Origin: Linnemannia elongata
Lineage: Eukaryota > Mortierellomycota > Mortierellomycetes > Mortierellales > Mortierellaceae
Reading direction: 5' to 3'
Length of the DNA: 64,000 bases
NCBI GenBank assembly: GCA_036320915.1
Contig: JAXBDG010000005.1
Span: 992,001 to 1,056,000 of the forward strand
Part shown: piece after piece, positions 42,939 to 57,094 of the stretch
Layout: each line of letters opens with the position of its first letter
How positions within the stretch are numbered: position 1 is the stretch's first letter
The notes under the pieces: model-generated
What the model saw: only the letters and a program-made list of their open reading frames with translations
Told to the model about the DNA's origin: nothing
Databases searched by the model: none
Program-made: the position numbers and the translations under genes

Positions 42939-45254
42939 CTAATTGAACTTGACACTGCGAGCAAGACCTGTCTTGATACCAGTCTTCTCGCCTCCGTACG
43001 CTCCCTCGAGACGGGTAAACACCCGCTTGACAGACTTGATCTTCTTCTTGGCCGTCTCGTATTTGTTTCTGTGCTTGACTCTTGGGTTGCGCTGCTCCTT
43101 CTTGCGGTGAGGAGTAAGACCCTTGTTCTTGAGAATCTGCCACGAAATCGAGCGCTTGTCGTTGGGGTCCATGCTGGTATCTTCGAATGAGGTGCTATTA
43201 AAAACAAAAACATAAACGGGCAATTTCATAGCGGTTAGCGCTTATGATAATCATCAGCGAAGACAACAACTTGGCGATTTGACAATACCCAAAGAAAAAC
43301 GCACCTTTGCTCGAGGTTCTCGTTAAGGGCTCTGCGAGCGGCCTTCTTGGCTTCTTTGGCATCGAGAACTTCCTGGTAAAAGTCTTGGGCATCCGATCCC
43401 TTACCGCCACGTCCTCTTGCTCCTGCGTTTTCGTCTCCGCTAAAGATATCGTCGTCGTTATCTCCATCGACGCGGCGGGCGTCAGCCAAATCCTTGGCAG
43501 ACCACTCCAAGTCATCCAGCTCAGCGTTCTCAGGAGCAGGTGCGCTCTTGACGGCCTGTCTCTTGAGTTGCTCCTGACGCTCCTTGAACTTCTCGCGGTA
43601 CGGAATATCGGTATCACCAGAACCACGAAGAATCTTGGACCGCTTATTGGCGCTCTGGTCAATCTTGGCAACATAATCACGGAGCGACCTCTTCTTCTGT
43701 GCCTTGTCCTCCAAGTCGACATCCAACAACTCGTCCAAATCACCATAGTCATTCTCCAAGCGAGCACGCTTCTTGTCCGTCGATATTGACTTTGCGCTCT
43801 TCTTTGACTTCTTGTTATGCGACACGAATTCGTCCTCGAGCTCGACATCATACTCGAATGCTTTCTTCGACTTGGCCGACTCCTTGACAGTCTTCTCCTT
43901 CTTGCTCTTGCCGGCCTTCTTGGCCGCCTTCTTAGCGGCCTTTGCCTCTTGCTCCAAGCGAAGTCTTTCTTCCTCCTCTTGCTCGTTCTCATCCAGCTCG
44001 TCACCGTCTGATTCGCCACCAGCCTCCAAGAGCTCCAGAAGATCTTCCATGCTTTCGCTGACAGCCTTCTTCTTTTCCATCTTCTCTAGCTTTGCGATCG
44101 ACTTCTTCAATTCATAAAGAGCGTCGATAACAGGGTGGTTGGTAAGGTCGGTAGCGCCAGAATCGGGGGAAGTTTTAAGAGTGATGTAGAAGGCGATGTT
44201 GGTGAGGTAGTTGATAAGAGTCTGGTACTTCAGACGAAGGAATGGCATGGGTGGCTGGTCCTCAGGAACGGGCTTGGGCAATGCACTGGTCAACTGCAGA
44301 AGCTCAGCGATGGCTTGCAGGATTTCGACCTTCTCCTTGAATTCCTCGACCAAATCCAGCAACTCGGGGCTCTGGTTCTGCAGCACCTTCAGAATCTCCT
44401 GCTTGGACAATTTGCTGATTCCTGCCTTGGCGATCTTCTCAACAACGACTCCTCCCTGCTTGGCCTTCAACAAGTCGATTCCCTGGAGCTCCTTCTCAAA
44501 GCCCTCGACAAGAGCACGGTCAGCATCCTTGTCGCCCAAAACACCTCGTCCAGAAGCGGCACCCCAAGCAGTCTCCTCCTCCTCGGGTGCGAAATCCTCC
44601 TCAGACATGTCAGCCAGACGCTTCTTTTGCAATCTCAGGGCTTCCTCCTCCTCAGCCTTGGCGGTCTCCTCATCCGACTCCACGTCTTCTGCATTATAAT
44701 AACTGCGCTTACTCTTGCCCCAGGATGTCTCTATTCAAACCGGAATGTCATAAAAAGGGGGTCAGAATTAAGACTTTTGAATACAAAGCCTGCCGCAACC
44801 ACAAGAGCATGCTGACTTACTGTCGAGATCCAATTCGTCATCTTCATCTTTGGCGCCTCCAAGGTCGTCGTCGAGATCGCCCATATCGTCCTCATCCTCC
44901 TCCTCCTCGTCCTCGCCGCCGTCTAGACCAAAGACTTCCTCCTCGCTGTCCTCGTATTCATCATATTGACGGCGCTCGAGATCTTTTTCGTGATCCAACA
45001 GCACGGAGCCACGGCTATCATGGACTATGAGTATTCACCAAGTCGAAGGACAGAGTTTCAGCCAAACATATTGTACAAAGCAAAGTAAAGAGAATAACAT
45101 GATAGACAATATGAACAATAGAGAACTTACAGTCGTCCTCAGAATCGTGCTCCATGTCGTCCCATGTGTTTGCGGCGTTGACTCTGCTTCCTCCGCCATC
45201 GTACTTCTTTTCGACAGCAGGGCGCTTCTTGCTCTGTCCCTTTCCTTTGGCCAT
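42939..45254 (-). CDS. SAS10: SAS10/UTP3 small-subunit processome protein
   Basis: Exons 45254-45131, 45024-44821, 44730-43305 and 43194-42939 give 669 residues. The N-terminus MAKGKGQSKKRPAVEKK is basic, then long acidic runs with DEDDELDL lead to KTSWGKSKRSYYNAEDVE, a characteristic Sas10 junction. A Sas10/Utp3/C1D domain follows (about 230-330; LLDLVEEFKEKVEILQAIAE and PFLRLKYQTLINYLTNIAFY). The C-terminal Sas10 domain is STSFEDTSMDPNDKRSISWQ, ILKNKGLTPHRKKEQRNPRV and the basic KYETAKKKIKSVKRVF. The protein acts in the nucleolus in U3-dependent 18S rRNA maturation. The last exon is joined through a GTGCGT donor. The intron positions restore exact family motifs, so the model is well supported. 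Confidence 0.92.
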
Positions 45255-45391
45255 GATGTGTGTTGATGAGTAAAAAGTCGGACTGAGAGTGAGAAACTGA
45301 TTCAATACTTCAGCTGGTGCAGTAAGTTTATTTGTTGCTCTTTTTCTTTTTTTTTTAAGGCATGTGACTGCTTCCCGTTCAAGCCACTAAA

Positions 45392-46097
45392 TCAACAGCG
45401 AAGGCTCAACCCAAGAGATTCATTCATGGCGTGCACGATATTCTGGTATTCAGTCAGCGTTTCTTGTTTGAGTGTGCGCATCTGGGGTTTCACGACACGC
45501 GGTGTTCTAAGGGATATAAAGAGAAGTATTTTATATGTCACAATGGTTAGATTATGGGGCTAGATAGCCAGACTGACTTCTAAAGGTTAGATATCTAGGA
45601 ATCATCCCCCTTTCTAATAACATACCCTTGACTGTTCTCTGCGGCGATTCTGGTCAGGTTACTTATCACGGAGTGCTCGACTCCAAACCGCGTAGAGGCA
45701 ATCTCAAAAAAATACCGAGTATTCAACGCTAAAGTGGTAACGAGGGTTAGCAAGTAGAATCAATTTCAGCATCGCTGTGTCAAACAGTCGACCTCGGTGG
45801 TAACTCCTCAGCGCGAACTGGCAAGTTTGACATACCTCGCTCCCACCGCTGTCTGATATCGACTTCACTTGTCGCAGGTTGTCGACGAGACTCCTCAAAC
45901 CCTTCGCGTATCTTTTGTCGAATGACATCCCGCCCAGGGTTTGTATACATCACCGAGAGACTCCCTACCCGCCAGAGTGTTCGAAAGAGAGAGCGAGCGT
46001 CAGCATCTGTGGGACTAAAGTCCAAGGGTATTGACTTTGGAGGCTTTCCTAGCGTGCGGGGCAATGAAGAAGCGACGTTCAGTGGAATACGAGGCAT
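45392..46097 (-). CDS. Small LYR-like (Complex1_LYR) protein, probably mitochondrial
   Basis: Exons 46097-45836, 45728-45626 and 45506-45392 give 159 residues. The N-terminus MPRIPLNVASSLPRTLGKPP has basic residues and no acid, compatible with import into mitochondria. The core DARSLFRTLWRVGSLSVMYT, then RDVIRQKIREGFEESR, has the layout of a LYR helix bundle: the Leu-Tyr-Arg tripeptide is here Leu-Trp-Arg, and the helix with the conserved Arg/Phe pair follows about 15-20 residues later. LYR proteins bind acyl-carrier protein and help build respiratory complexes or Fe-S proteins. Which client this one serves cannot be told. Its start is 173 bp from the start of divergent mitochondrial glutamyl-tRNA synthetase, which fits a mitochondrial role. 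The coding exons are reliable because all three junctions keep frame; the family call is moderate. Confidence 0.65.
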
Positions 46098-48557
<2,460 letters not shown>

Positions 48558-48729
48558 ATTTGTTGTCTTTGTGGCTTTTCCCATAAAGCAGTCATGCATG
48601 CAACTTTCTTTTTTTTTTTTTCTTCACCCTATTGACAGACTGTTCAACAATAACACGGCATCAAGCGACGGTTTGACCATTCCTTTGCATCCCTTACTAC
48701 CACCACCGTCTTAATCTACATAACCAACC

Positions 48730-50466
48730 ATGGACGCCATCGCAGACGGACCTCAGGTCCAGGTCAAATTCGTCACTCAGCAGAGACAATTCGCTATCCC
48801 CGAAACCGCCATTCAGACTCCCGCTCGTCTCAGACGCTATGGACTCTCGCAAATTATCAACCTTGTTCTCCAGAACGAAGGAGGTGCGTCTATGCCACTC
48901 ATCCCCTCGGCCTCATCAAGGAGGAACAGGTTCCCAGTCTGCGGTGATGATTTACAGTCGCTTTACCGAGCAGGAAAGACTAACAATTAATCCACTTATA
49001 CTTGACAACCTTCTAGAGAAGCAGAGACCTTTTGACTTCTTGATTGATGGCGAGTTCTTGAGGAGCTCATTGGCAGAGTACCTGGAGGAGAAGAACATGT
49101 CGACTGAGAACGTTTTGACGATCGAGTACGTCGAGTCCATGCTCCCCCCTACCCCCTTGTCTTCATACGAGCACGACGACTGGGTCAGCGCTGTTCAGGC
49201 ACACCACCTTGGAGGATTCTTGACAGGATCATACGACAACCACGTTCGTCTCTGGAACAAGCAGGCAGAGTGCACCCAGATCTTGACAGGACACAACGGA
49301 GCCGTCAAGGCCGTTCAATGGCTCACGTCCGATGGTAAGCCCATTTGATCCTTGATCATTGACTGTTGAACAACATGAAATCAGTTGCATTGATCACACA
49401 TAATGCTATATCTAATCAGTGCCCTACCACTTCCACAAACTTAGGCGATAACGGCACATTGCTTTCGGGAGCATTGGACAGATCTATCTTGGCATGGGAG
49501 TACAGCCACGCTGATAACAGCCACTCGATTTTGTACGAGTGCAGAGGACACACCGGAGGAGTTGAGAGCATCTCTTTGAACGCTACTGGAGACAAGTTTG
49601 CTTCTGGATCAGCAGACGCCACTATCAAGATCTGGACCACCGTCATCCCCACTGTCAGCGACCATATTGAGGATGTCACCGAGACTCGCAAGAAGAGGAA
49701 AACCGTTAAAGAAGACAGGATCTTGAAGGTAAGCGACTCAAGTGACTCAAGAGGCAAGGCCGGCGTTTTGTTCTAGGTAGTTGGTACAGTTTGCTAACTT
49801 GTTTTTTACTGCATCTACTAGGCACCAATCTCTTCCCTTAACGCACATACTGGACCCGTTTCGGCTGTCACCTTCAGCTCCACATCAGCAGATACCCTTT
49901 ACAGTGGTGGATGGGACCACTCTGTTCGCGTTTGGGATATTGAGAACAGCGTCAACATCACTACCAAGGTGCGGATTACACTTGCTGAATGAAATTAGCT
50001 CGAGTTCATTCATAGACGAAAAGCATGCTGGAACTTCAGACTCACTCTCTCGATATGTGTTAATTTCTGCCAATAGAACTGCGAGAAGGTTGTTCACGCT
50101 CTGGACTACTCTCAGCATTCTGGACTTTTGGCTTCTGGTCATGCCGACCCCGTTGTTCGCCTTTGGGACCCTCGCTCGGAAGATTCGTCGGTTGTGAAGC
50201 AGACGCTGAGCGGACACCAGAACTGGGTAACCTCTGTTTCGTGGTCGCCTTCGTCGTCGTACATGTTGGCAAGTGGATCCTACGATGGTTTGATCAAGGT
50301 GTGGGATATCCGTGCCAAGGGTGCCCTCTATACCTTGTCTCACGGAAAGGCCTCCAAGAAGGTCTTTAGCATTGACTGGAGCAATGATATTCTCTTGTCT
50401 GGTGGTGAAGATAATCAGATGAAGATTCACAAGGTCCAGGATATGACCGAACGTGCTGAGGCATAA
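48730..50466 (+). CDS. YTM1: Ribosome biogenesis protein YTM1/WDR12
   Basis: Exons 48730-48883, 49017-49334, 49445-49728, 49822-49968 and 50077-50466 give 430 residues. The N-terminus (QVKFVTQQRQFAIPETAIQT, then GLSQIINLVLQNEG, then KQRPFDFLIDGEFLRSSL) is an NLE domain, the part that binds the MIDAS domain of the AAA ATPase Rea1. Seven WD40 repeats follow, with clear units such as HDDWVSAVQAHH..GGFLTGSYD, GHTGGVESISLN..FASGSADATIKIW, and GHQNWVTSVSWSP..LASGSYDGLIKVWD. A basic RKKRKTVKED linker interrupts the middle. The protein forms the PeBoW (Nop7-Erb1-Ytm1) complex for 27S pre-rRNA processing in the nucleolus. The CDS begins 172 bp after the GluRS stop on the same strand. Confidence 0.95.
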
Positions 50467-51023
50467 GCACCAACAAATACTTCAGTCTAGAGCATTTTTT
50501 TATTTTCTTTGTCTTTCACTTTTTTTTTCATCACATTACGAGTTCTACAACAGGAGAGCTTGCCACCCAATAACACACACATGCATTCAACACGATCGAA
50601 AAGCAGCTCTGTACCTTTTTTTCTTTGGTGTAGTGCGTCTTGCCTTGATCATGCTCACACGTCCCTTCTACTCCTCACTCCCTAGTTACTCTCGACAAGC
50701 GGTTGTTAGCGTTTGTGGGTAAGGGAGAGAGCCATAGACGTTGTGCCGTCAGGTGAACTGTACCTCCTATTTTTTTGTCGTCTAAAAGATGACATGACAG
50801 CAATTGTTTGACCCCCCACGCTCACCTGCGCAATGGCCCCTGTGAAAAAATGTTTAATTCTTGATCATTGCCGATTTTGATTTTTGGAGCTTTTCTATTT
50901 CTCTTCTTTTTGCCTCTTCTCCACTTCCCCGCTTCCCCTCTCGCTTCCCTCCTGAACGATAGCTTTTTTTTTCATTCCCCTCAATATACCCCGCCACTTC
51001 TTGTTGTAGACATCAAAACCAGC
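50467..51023. other. Tandem intergenic region, YTM1 3' UTR and protease-gene promoter
   Basis: No gene seen. T-rich tracts lie near 50495-50530 and the region from 50880 to 51000 is CT-rich, as at other gene starts here. Confidence 0.5.
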
Positions 51024-53189
51024 ATGTCTGAAGAGCAGGAGAAAGTTCTCACGTAAGGGCCTCAGCAGCTACATCGCCACGAATCTACCTATCGGGAGGA
51101 TAAAGTACATTCATAATCTGATCCTGCGTCCCAATAAAATTCGATAGGTTTCAATTGACAGCCAACCCCAACTTCACAGTCAGGACACCAGAGTCGGTCA
51201 AGCACGCCACAGCAAAGCATGAAGAACCAAAACCAAAAGCAAAAAAAGGATTTCTCAGTCGCTTGAAAGAACTCGACCCAAAGATCTCGGCTGCCAACAC
51301 TCCACTCTACTATGAAGCCCTAACAGACGTCGCTCGCGATGTGCAATACTATGCTGAGGGTGAGTTTCTTTGTTACAGTCTGTGGAGGACATCGAGAGTT
51401 TGCGATAATGTTGCTCTTGTGCTGACACCCTCCTTTCACCTCATTTTTTGATGAATTTCAAAACAATGTAGTCGAAATTGGGTCCAACATGCAAAAGTTC
51501 CGGCTAGACCTCGATACTGGAAGCAGTGACCTGTGGGTGGCAGACATTACCTGCAAGACCCGTCGTCGTCGGTTCATCAAGGCAAACTCGACCACATTCA
51601 AACCCGTTGTTGGCAAATTCCAAATCTCGTATGTAGGAGAGGAGGGTCATTTTCTACGCCTTTTTTACATTGTGTCCTTGCTCGATGTTACTATTTGACG
51701 TCCATTACTCTTTTTCTCTCTCTTCGATCAGAGGACAGAATGACTGACTACTGTTTTCCACCACACTTTTTCCTGCTCCTGCTCCTGCTTGTTCGTCTCT
51801 CCTTCCGCTCACAATCTCTCTTCCTCCTTTTTCATGCAACCGCACACAAACGTACAACGAAGCTATGGAGATGGCTCGGCGGTGAAGGGATTCTTCGGAC
51901 AGGACCGCGTCAACGTTGGTGGGTTGGTGATTGAGGATCAGGTCATTGGATTGGCAACGGCGCAGTCCATGTCGTTCAGCAATGATGTCATTGACGGGAT
52001 CTTGGGTTTGGGCTTCAACTCTATCAGCTGCATGCCAGGAACGCTAACGCCCATGGACAATATGATCAAACAGAACTTAATTCAGTCTCCAATCTTCAGG
52101 TACCACACACACTCGCTAATTGGCATCCTGGTTTGATCCTGCATTGAAACAATGAATGTTGACATCTTATTCTTGGTTTGCTTAGTGTTTGGCTAGGACG
52201 AAGCACTGAAGGAGGTGGAGGAGGTAAGATCGCTTGTTCCTTTTGTATTTCGCAACTGAGACAATTCCAAACCAAATACTCATGGACCATCCGAATCTTG
52301 TTCGTCCTAATAGAATATCGATTTGGAAGTTACGATCCGGAAAGGATCGATGGTGAACTAACATGGTGTCCTGTCACTGTCAAGAGGTACTGGCAGATCA
52401 AGTGCGATGGACTCTTTTTTGGAGATGTAGATCTCCAGCTGGCCTCAGACGTGATCGTAGACACTGGTAAGTAATTTCTTCTACTCCTTTCTTGCTTGTC
52501 ATGCATTGCACTAGATCTCATTGAGACCATCCCTCTAACAACTATGTTGCTATACCCAACTCTAGGCACGACATTGGTGATCGTCCCTACAGATGTCGCA
52601 AAGGCTATTCACAGTCAGATTCCCGGTTCCTACTACGACGATAATAATGGCTGGATTGTCCCCAACACTCCTGAGGTCGCTAACTTGCCAGGATTTCAGC
52701 TCTTGCTCAATGGAACAAAGTTTGATGTGATTATGAAGGATCTCATGCGAGAGGACGTGGAAGGCAGAGAGGGGTTCGTCTTCTCCGGCATCGCCAGCAG
52801 TGATAGGATTGTAAGTGGTGTCCATCCTTTTTTTTCTTGAACCGCAGTGAGACTTGATCGATTGAAATTGCTGCTAACGCAGATACTTGGACACCCGGCA
52901 CAATAGACGACATGGATCCTTGGGGACGTATTCATCAAGCAGAACTATGTAAGTACAGGTGACATGAACTTCCTTTACTCTCACAACCTGTTTTTTTCAT
53001 TGATCGTCCTGACGTTGTCTTTGTCTTTCTTGGTCCATGCAGTGTATCTTCGATCTTGGTCAGGAACGTGTTGGTATTGCAAAGTGCAAGCACCCGATTC
53101 GTCCCCAAGCGTCCGTCCTCGAGCAGATGAAGGTGGATGCCGTGGCCACTCCAAACAAGGGCAAAGGCGCCAAATGCCTAATCATGTAG
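51024..53189 (+). CDS. Pepsin-fold aspartic protease without signal peptide, ending in a CaaX box
   Basis: Nine exons, 51024-51052, 51148-51359, 51472-51628, 51863-52099, 52186-52223, 52314-52466, 52566-52810, 52907-52948 and 53043-53189, give 419 residues. Both A1-family active sites are intact: DTGSSDLWVAD (Asp95) and VDTGTTLVIVPT (Asp274), with the flap Tyr134 in YGDGSAVKGFFG and the closing WILGDVFIKQNYCIFD. Yet the N-terminus MSEEQEKVLTFQLTANPNF has no signal peptide or anchor, and residues 30-50 are Lys-rich (KPKAKKGFLSRLK). The usual pepsin disulfide loop after the first site has only one Cys. The C-terminus is KGKGAKCLIM: a Lys-rich stretch and a CaaX motif whose final Met predicts farnesylation, like Ras proteins. 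I infer a cytosolic, membrane-tethered protease. Small exon 5 (38 bp) and exon 8 (42 bp) are placed by frame and motif. Confidence 0.88.
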
Positions 53190-53699
53190 ACCCTTTCGTC
53201 CGTCTTTCCTTCCAGGGCCAATAATAAATTTGAAATCGTTCGACTGCTCTCTCTTTCTCTTTATCCTTCTCCCCTCCCCTCCACCTCTGCGCCTTCACGC
53301 CACCATGGCACAGGAGTTGGAGAGGGATCTCTCGCTCTCAACCGTTGCTATTCCCTTGCCCTTCCGCCTCGCACTTTTTCTCCTTCACTTTCTTCTTGTC
53401 GATACGACTTGGCGAGTTTGACCTTATACCTCAAGTGTAAAACAGCCGGATCACTTTTCTTTTTCGGCAAAAAGTGAATGAAGAGAGAGGAGTGACCAAG
53501 TTGAAGGTGTGAGGTGAAAAGTTGAATGCGAGTTTCGAGAGATGACAATCATTCGAGAGGAGAATAGATCAACGTCGGTCTTTAATGACTCGGTGCCCAA
53601 GTACTGGCCTCGCCGGGACAGATGCGGATCGTACATTTCTTTTCCCTTTTTTTATTTTACATATTGATACAAGGCACAACGGGGGAAGGGGCTGGTTGT
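53190..53699. other. Convergent 3' region between protease and APC10 genes
   Basis: Short T- and CT-rich stretches and no protein-like frame. It should hold both 3' UTRs. Confidence 0.5.
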
Positions 53700-54534
53700 T
53701 CACCGGATAGTGGAGAACTGGAGGCACTCTTGTGCGGTGAAGGGGACCTCCTCATCAAGAGACATAAGAGATCTAGAAGGGGTTATGATTGAAGACTGAA
53801 TGTGTGAGTTCTTTGACTCTCGAGCGTAGAAAACACCCTGTGATGGTGTATCAGTTATGAACTTACTCTCTAGTCGAGAAGAGCTTCAATTGACGAACAT
53901 GGGTGTCTCGTCCTCCGTGATGGTTCGAAAGGACAGCCAGCTGCAATAAGAACACCCTGGGAGGCCGACCACTATCAATTGAACAAGAACATGAATGGAA
54001 GTGAGTATCGTCGTCATCGAGCTCACCCAATTGAACATACATAACTGTTAAAGCCTTTTTACCTGCTGGAGATGTCTGCAAGGTTGATGTTCACCCATCC
54101 AGTCGCTTCTTCGACATCCAAACTGTAGAGCTCCTTGAGATCCTGATGGTTGGTTCCACCTCGGATACTGACCCTTAATGGTGTGTAACTCTCGTCTTGC
54201 TTATCGCGGAAGAAGGACACTTGGCGGATTGACGTCCTTTTCTCAAACTGCATGTTGACAACATGAGGCGATGGACCATCCGACCTATCAAGGAGAAAGA
54301 AACAGAGGAAAAGTGTGAGTGAGGGAGTGGTTTTATGTTTCTCATTAGGGCAGCTACCGGCACTGATAGAATTAATCCATAGTATCAAGGTGAACGCAGA
54401 ACGCACTGCCAGTATGTGTCGAGGTCGTTGTCACGCAGTAACTCGAGACCGTGTCCTGTTTTAGCGCTGGAGACCGACCACGCTGCCTGCCTGCCAATCT
54501 CTACCATGTCGCTCACGTCCAGTTCACGACTCAT
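53700..54534 (-). CDS. APC10: Anaphase-promoting complex subunit 10 (APC10/DOC1)
   Basis: Exons 54534-54407, 54284-54063, 53971-53867 and 53772-53700 give 175 residues (human 185). The whole protein is a DOC domain: [69 protein letters not shown], then the strongly conserved [20 protein letters not shown]. It ends [13 protein letters not shown]; the final Ile-Arg is the IR tail that docks on TPR subunits such as Cdc27/APC3. APC10 helps the APC/C capture D-box substrates in mitosis. The last exon was placed by requiring a phase-2 acceptor (CTTCTAG) that reaches the STIR end; other AGs nearby lead to early stops. It is divergent from ribosomal protein P0. Confidence 0.9.
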
Positions 54535-55217
54535 TCTGAATGTCGTTTCGTATTTTTTTTTTGTTGTCTTTGTTGGTTGGCGTGTGTATGAGAGAGTGGT
54601 TCAGGCAAGGCTGTAAGTGAGTAGTTTGCCGACAGGGACAAAAGGACCAACTCGCCTCTCTTACAAGTGACACTGGCGTCCCGCCACCAACTTTCCTTAA
54701 GAAGTGTGGCTTAGGAGAATTGAATAAAATGGAAGAGTAAGTTTGCAACTCGTTTGTTGAATCCTCTCAACTTTGGTATGTGTCTCTGCAGTACCGTCCT
54801 ACAGGATCGACTATCGACTACATATCCATCCATCGGCATCATCCATACCCATCGACCCATCGATCAACACATCCAACCCTTCGCTCCTTGCTCTCTCAAC
54901 ATCCAATTTCACCAAAGAGTGCCGACAACAACCATCGATGCCGTTCAATATATGAATAGGCACCATGGGTACGGTTCACACAACTCTGGACTTCCCCTTT
55001 GCCAACTGAGGACTTGTCACCTTACACCTCAGAGCACGGCCGCAGTCATACTGCGTTGGAGACAGCAGGACCGTGATGACAAACAGTGGGAGCGATGAGC
55101 GCTACTTCACAGAAAGGAGCAAGCCATGAATCATACTTGTCAACAGGAAACTGACCAAAAACGATCCTTGTACCTAAATCTCGTATAGACCTTTAAATCC
55201 CTCGAACAACTATCACC
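54535..55217. promoter_or_regulatory. Divergent promoter region, APC10 / RPP0
   Basis: 683 bp between starts. The middle has CATCCATC/CGATCGAC-rich sequence (54830-54870). A 20-codon upstream frame (ATG at 55126, stop ending 55188) precedes the P0 start, if the transcript begins far enough upstream; a CT-rich or intron-like TAG at 55188 makes a short leader just as likely. Confidence 0.45.
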
Positions 55218-56422
55218 ATGTCGAAGGCAGGCAAGAAGCAAGAATACTTCGAGAAGCTCAAGTCTTACTTGGAGGAGTTCAACTCCATCTTCATTGTGAA
55301 CGTTGACAATGTCGGTTCCAACCAGATGCACGAGATCCGTAAGGCTCTCCGTGGTGATGCCAAGATCCTTATGGGCAAGAACACCATGGTTCGTCGTGCC
55401 ATCCGTATCCTCCAGGCCGAGAACCCCGACTACGAGAAGCTTATGCCCTCGGTCCGCGGCAACGTCGGTTTCGTCTTCACCAACTCTGACTTGAAGACCA
55501 TCCGTGACAAGGTTCTCACCAACCGTGTCAAGGCCCCCGCCAAGGCTGGTGCTTTGGCTCCCATTGATGTGTTCATCCCTGCCGGTAACACCGGTATGGA
55601 GCCCGGCAAGACCTCTTTCTTCCAGGCTTTGGGTGTCCCCACCAAGATTGCCCGTGGTACCATTGAGATCATCAACGATGTCCATTTGATCAAGAAGGAC
55701 TTCCGTGTCGGAGCTTCCGAGGCTGCTCTCTTGAACATGTTGAACATCTCTCCCTTCACCTACGGTTTGACCGTTGTCCAGGTTTACGACCAGGGCACCG
55801 TTTTCCACCCCTCCGTCTTGGACATTGAGGAGGATGCTCTCATCGGTCACTTCGTTGCCGGTATCAAGAACATTGCCGCCATCTCCCTCCAGATCGGTTA
55901 CCCCACCGTCGCTTCGGTCCCCCACTCGATCATCAACTCTTACAAGAACTTGTTGGCCGTTTCCGTTGCCACCGAGTACACCTTCCCTGGATCTGAGAAG
56001 GTAATTATTGATCTCTTTATTTTGCCTTTCTTGCATGGCTATTTCATTCCTTTTGATTCCTCTCCTTTTTTCTTTATGTGCGAGCCGTGTGATGAAAAAC
56101 TCATTGTAGCCCTTCAACAAGGCAGTGACGAGATAATCAAACACTCTAATTTTTTCCTGATGGTTCCCATTTTTCTTTTTTCGTTTTGTTGCTGCCAACA
56201 ACAACGTCCACCTTAACGAAAAACAAAAATTAATCAAAAATGAACCTTTCCTTTCATTTCATGCAACGCGTACAACAGATCAAGGCCTACCTCGCTGATC
56301 CCTCCGCCTTCGCCGTCGCTGCCCCCGTTGCCGCTGCTGCCACCTCCGCCGCCAAGGTTGAGGAGAAGGTTGAGGAGAAGGAGGAGTCTGATGACGATAT
56401 GGGATTCGGTCTTTTCGATTAA
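55218..56422 (+). CDS. RPP0: 60S acidic ribosomal protein P0 (uL10)
   Basis: Exons 55218-56000 and 56279-56422 give 308 residues. It starts [20 protein letters not shown] and contains the L10 fold with [20 protein letters not shown]. The insertion domain follows, with [17 protein letters not shown], then [13 protein letters not shown] and the Ala-rich hinge. The end [12 protein letters not shown] is the shared P-stalk tail that binds translation factors. P0 anchors the P1/P2 dimers on the large subunit GTPase centre. Codon use is extremely biased (GCC, AAG, GTC, ACC), as expected of a very highly expressed gene, and creates a long false open frame on the other strand. The intron near the 3' end separates the P-stalk tail from the body. 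Confidence 0.97.
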
Positions 56423-56458
56423 ATGCCTCCCTCGCCTAAACACTCGTTTTTTCCCCTT

Positions 56459-56464
56459 AATAAA
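56459..56464 (+). terminator. AATAAA poly(A) signal of RPP0
   Basis: AATAAA 37 bp after the stop codon, a close placement that fits a compact ribosomal protein mRNA. Confidence 0.55.
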
Positions 56465-57094
56465 CTTGTGAAAAAGAAAGGTCAAGGAAGCAACCTCTTG
56501 AGGATGTGATTCTTGGATTTCCTTTTTGTTGGAACCATAAAACATTATTTCTTTTTAGTCCCTCGCTTGTCTTTGTGTGCTCCTTTCATAGAAAAACCCG
56601 GTTCATATTGAATCACAAAGAGTGGTGGATGGGCGAAGCAATTTTTCATATCAACCTGGCCTATCTTACATGTCACCGATCCTTTCTGTTCACCTACTCA
56701 CGTCGTGGAGAACCAGCTTGATTTTTTTTCTTCTGTTGTGCTTATTGCTTCGCTCCTTCCAGGGTCCAAAAACGCCTTGTTATTAACGCACACAAACAAG
56801 GACGCCTTGTATGGACAATTGTTTCAATTTACATTCCACTTTTCTCAACAGAACCCAGTGCCACCAAAAAAAACACATTATGAACTTACGACCGCAAATA
56901 CGTTGGTTTCACCAGGACGCTTCCGATCATAGACCGCCAAAAGAGCAGTAACCTCTCTGCCTTACAGAGGTACTACGCCGAGTCCGTCGCTTCGTTTCCG
57001 TCAAGTACCCGCTGTCGTGTGCTCAAGGTCAATAGCTGGCCGGGTACCTTTGTGCCACTCATCTGATTCAAGGTCGACTTTTCACCAGGAGATG
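56465..57094. other. Intergenic DNA between RPP0 and F-box remnant
   Basis: AT-rich at first, then mixed. No frame is convincing. It may include more of the decayed F-box copy, but I cannot trace similarity by eye left of about 57095. Confidence 0.45.

Noticed and set aside
55140..56237. 365-codon minus-strand frame opposite RPP0
   Set aside because: It is an antisense shadow caused by the extreme codon bias of P0; its Gly/Val/Asp/Leu composition mirrors the sense codons and it overlaps the P0 body.
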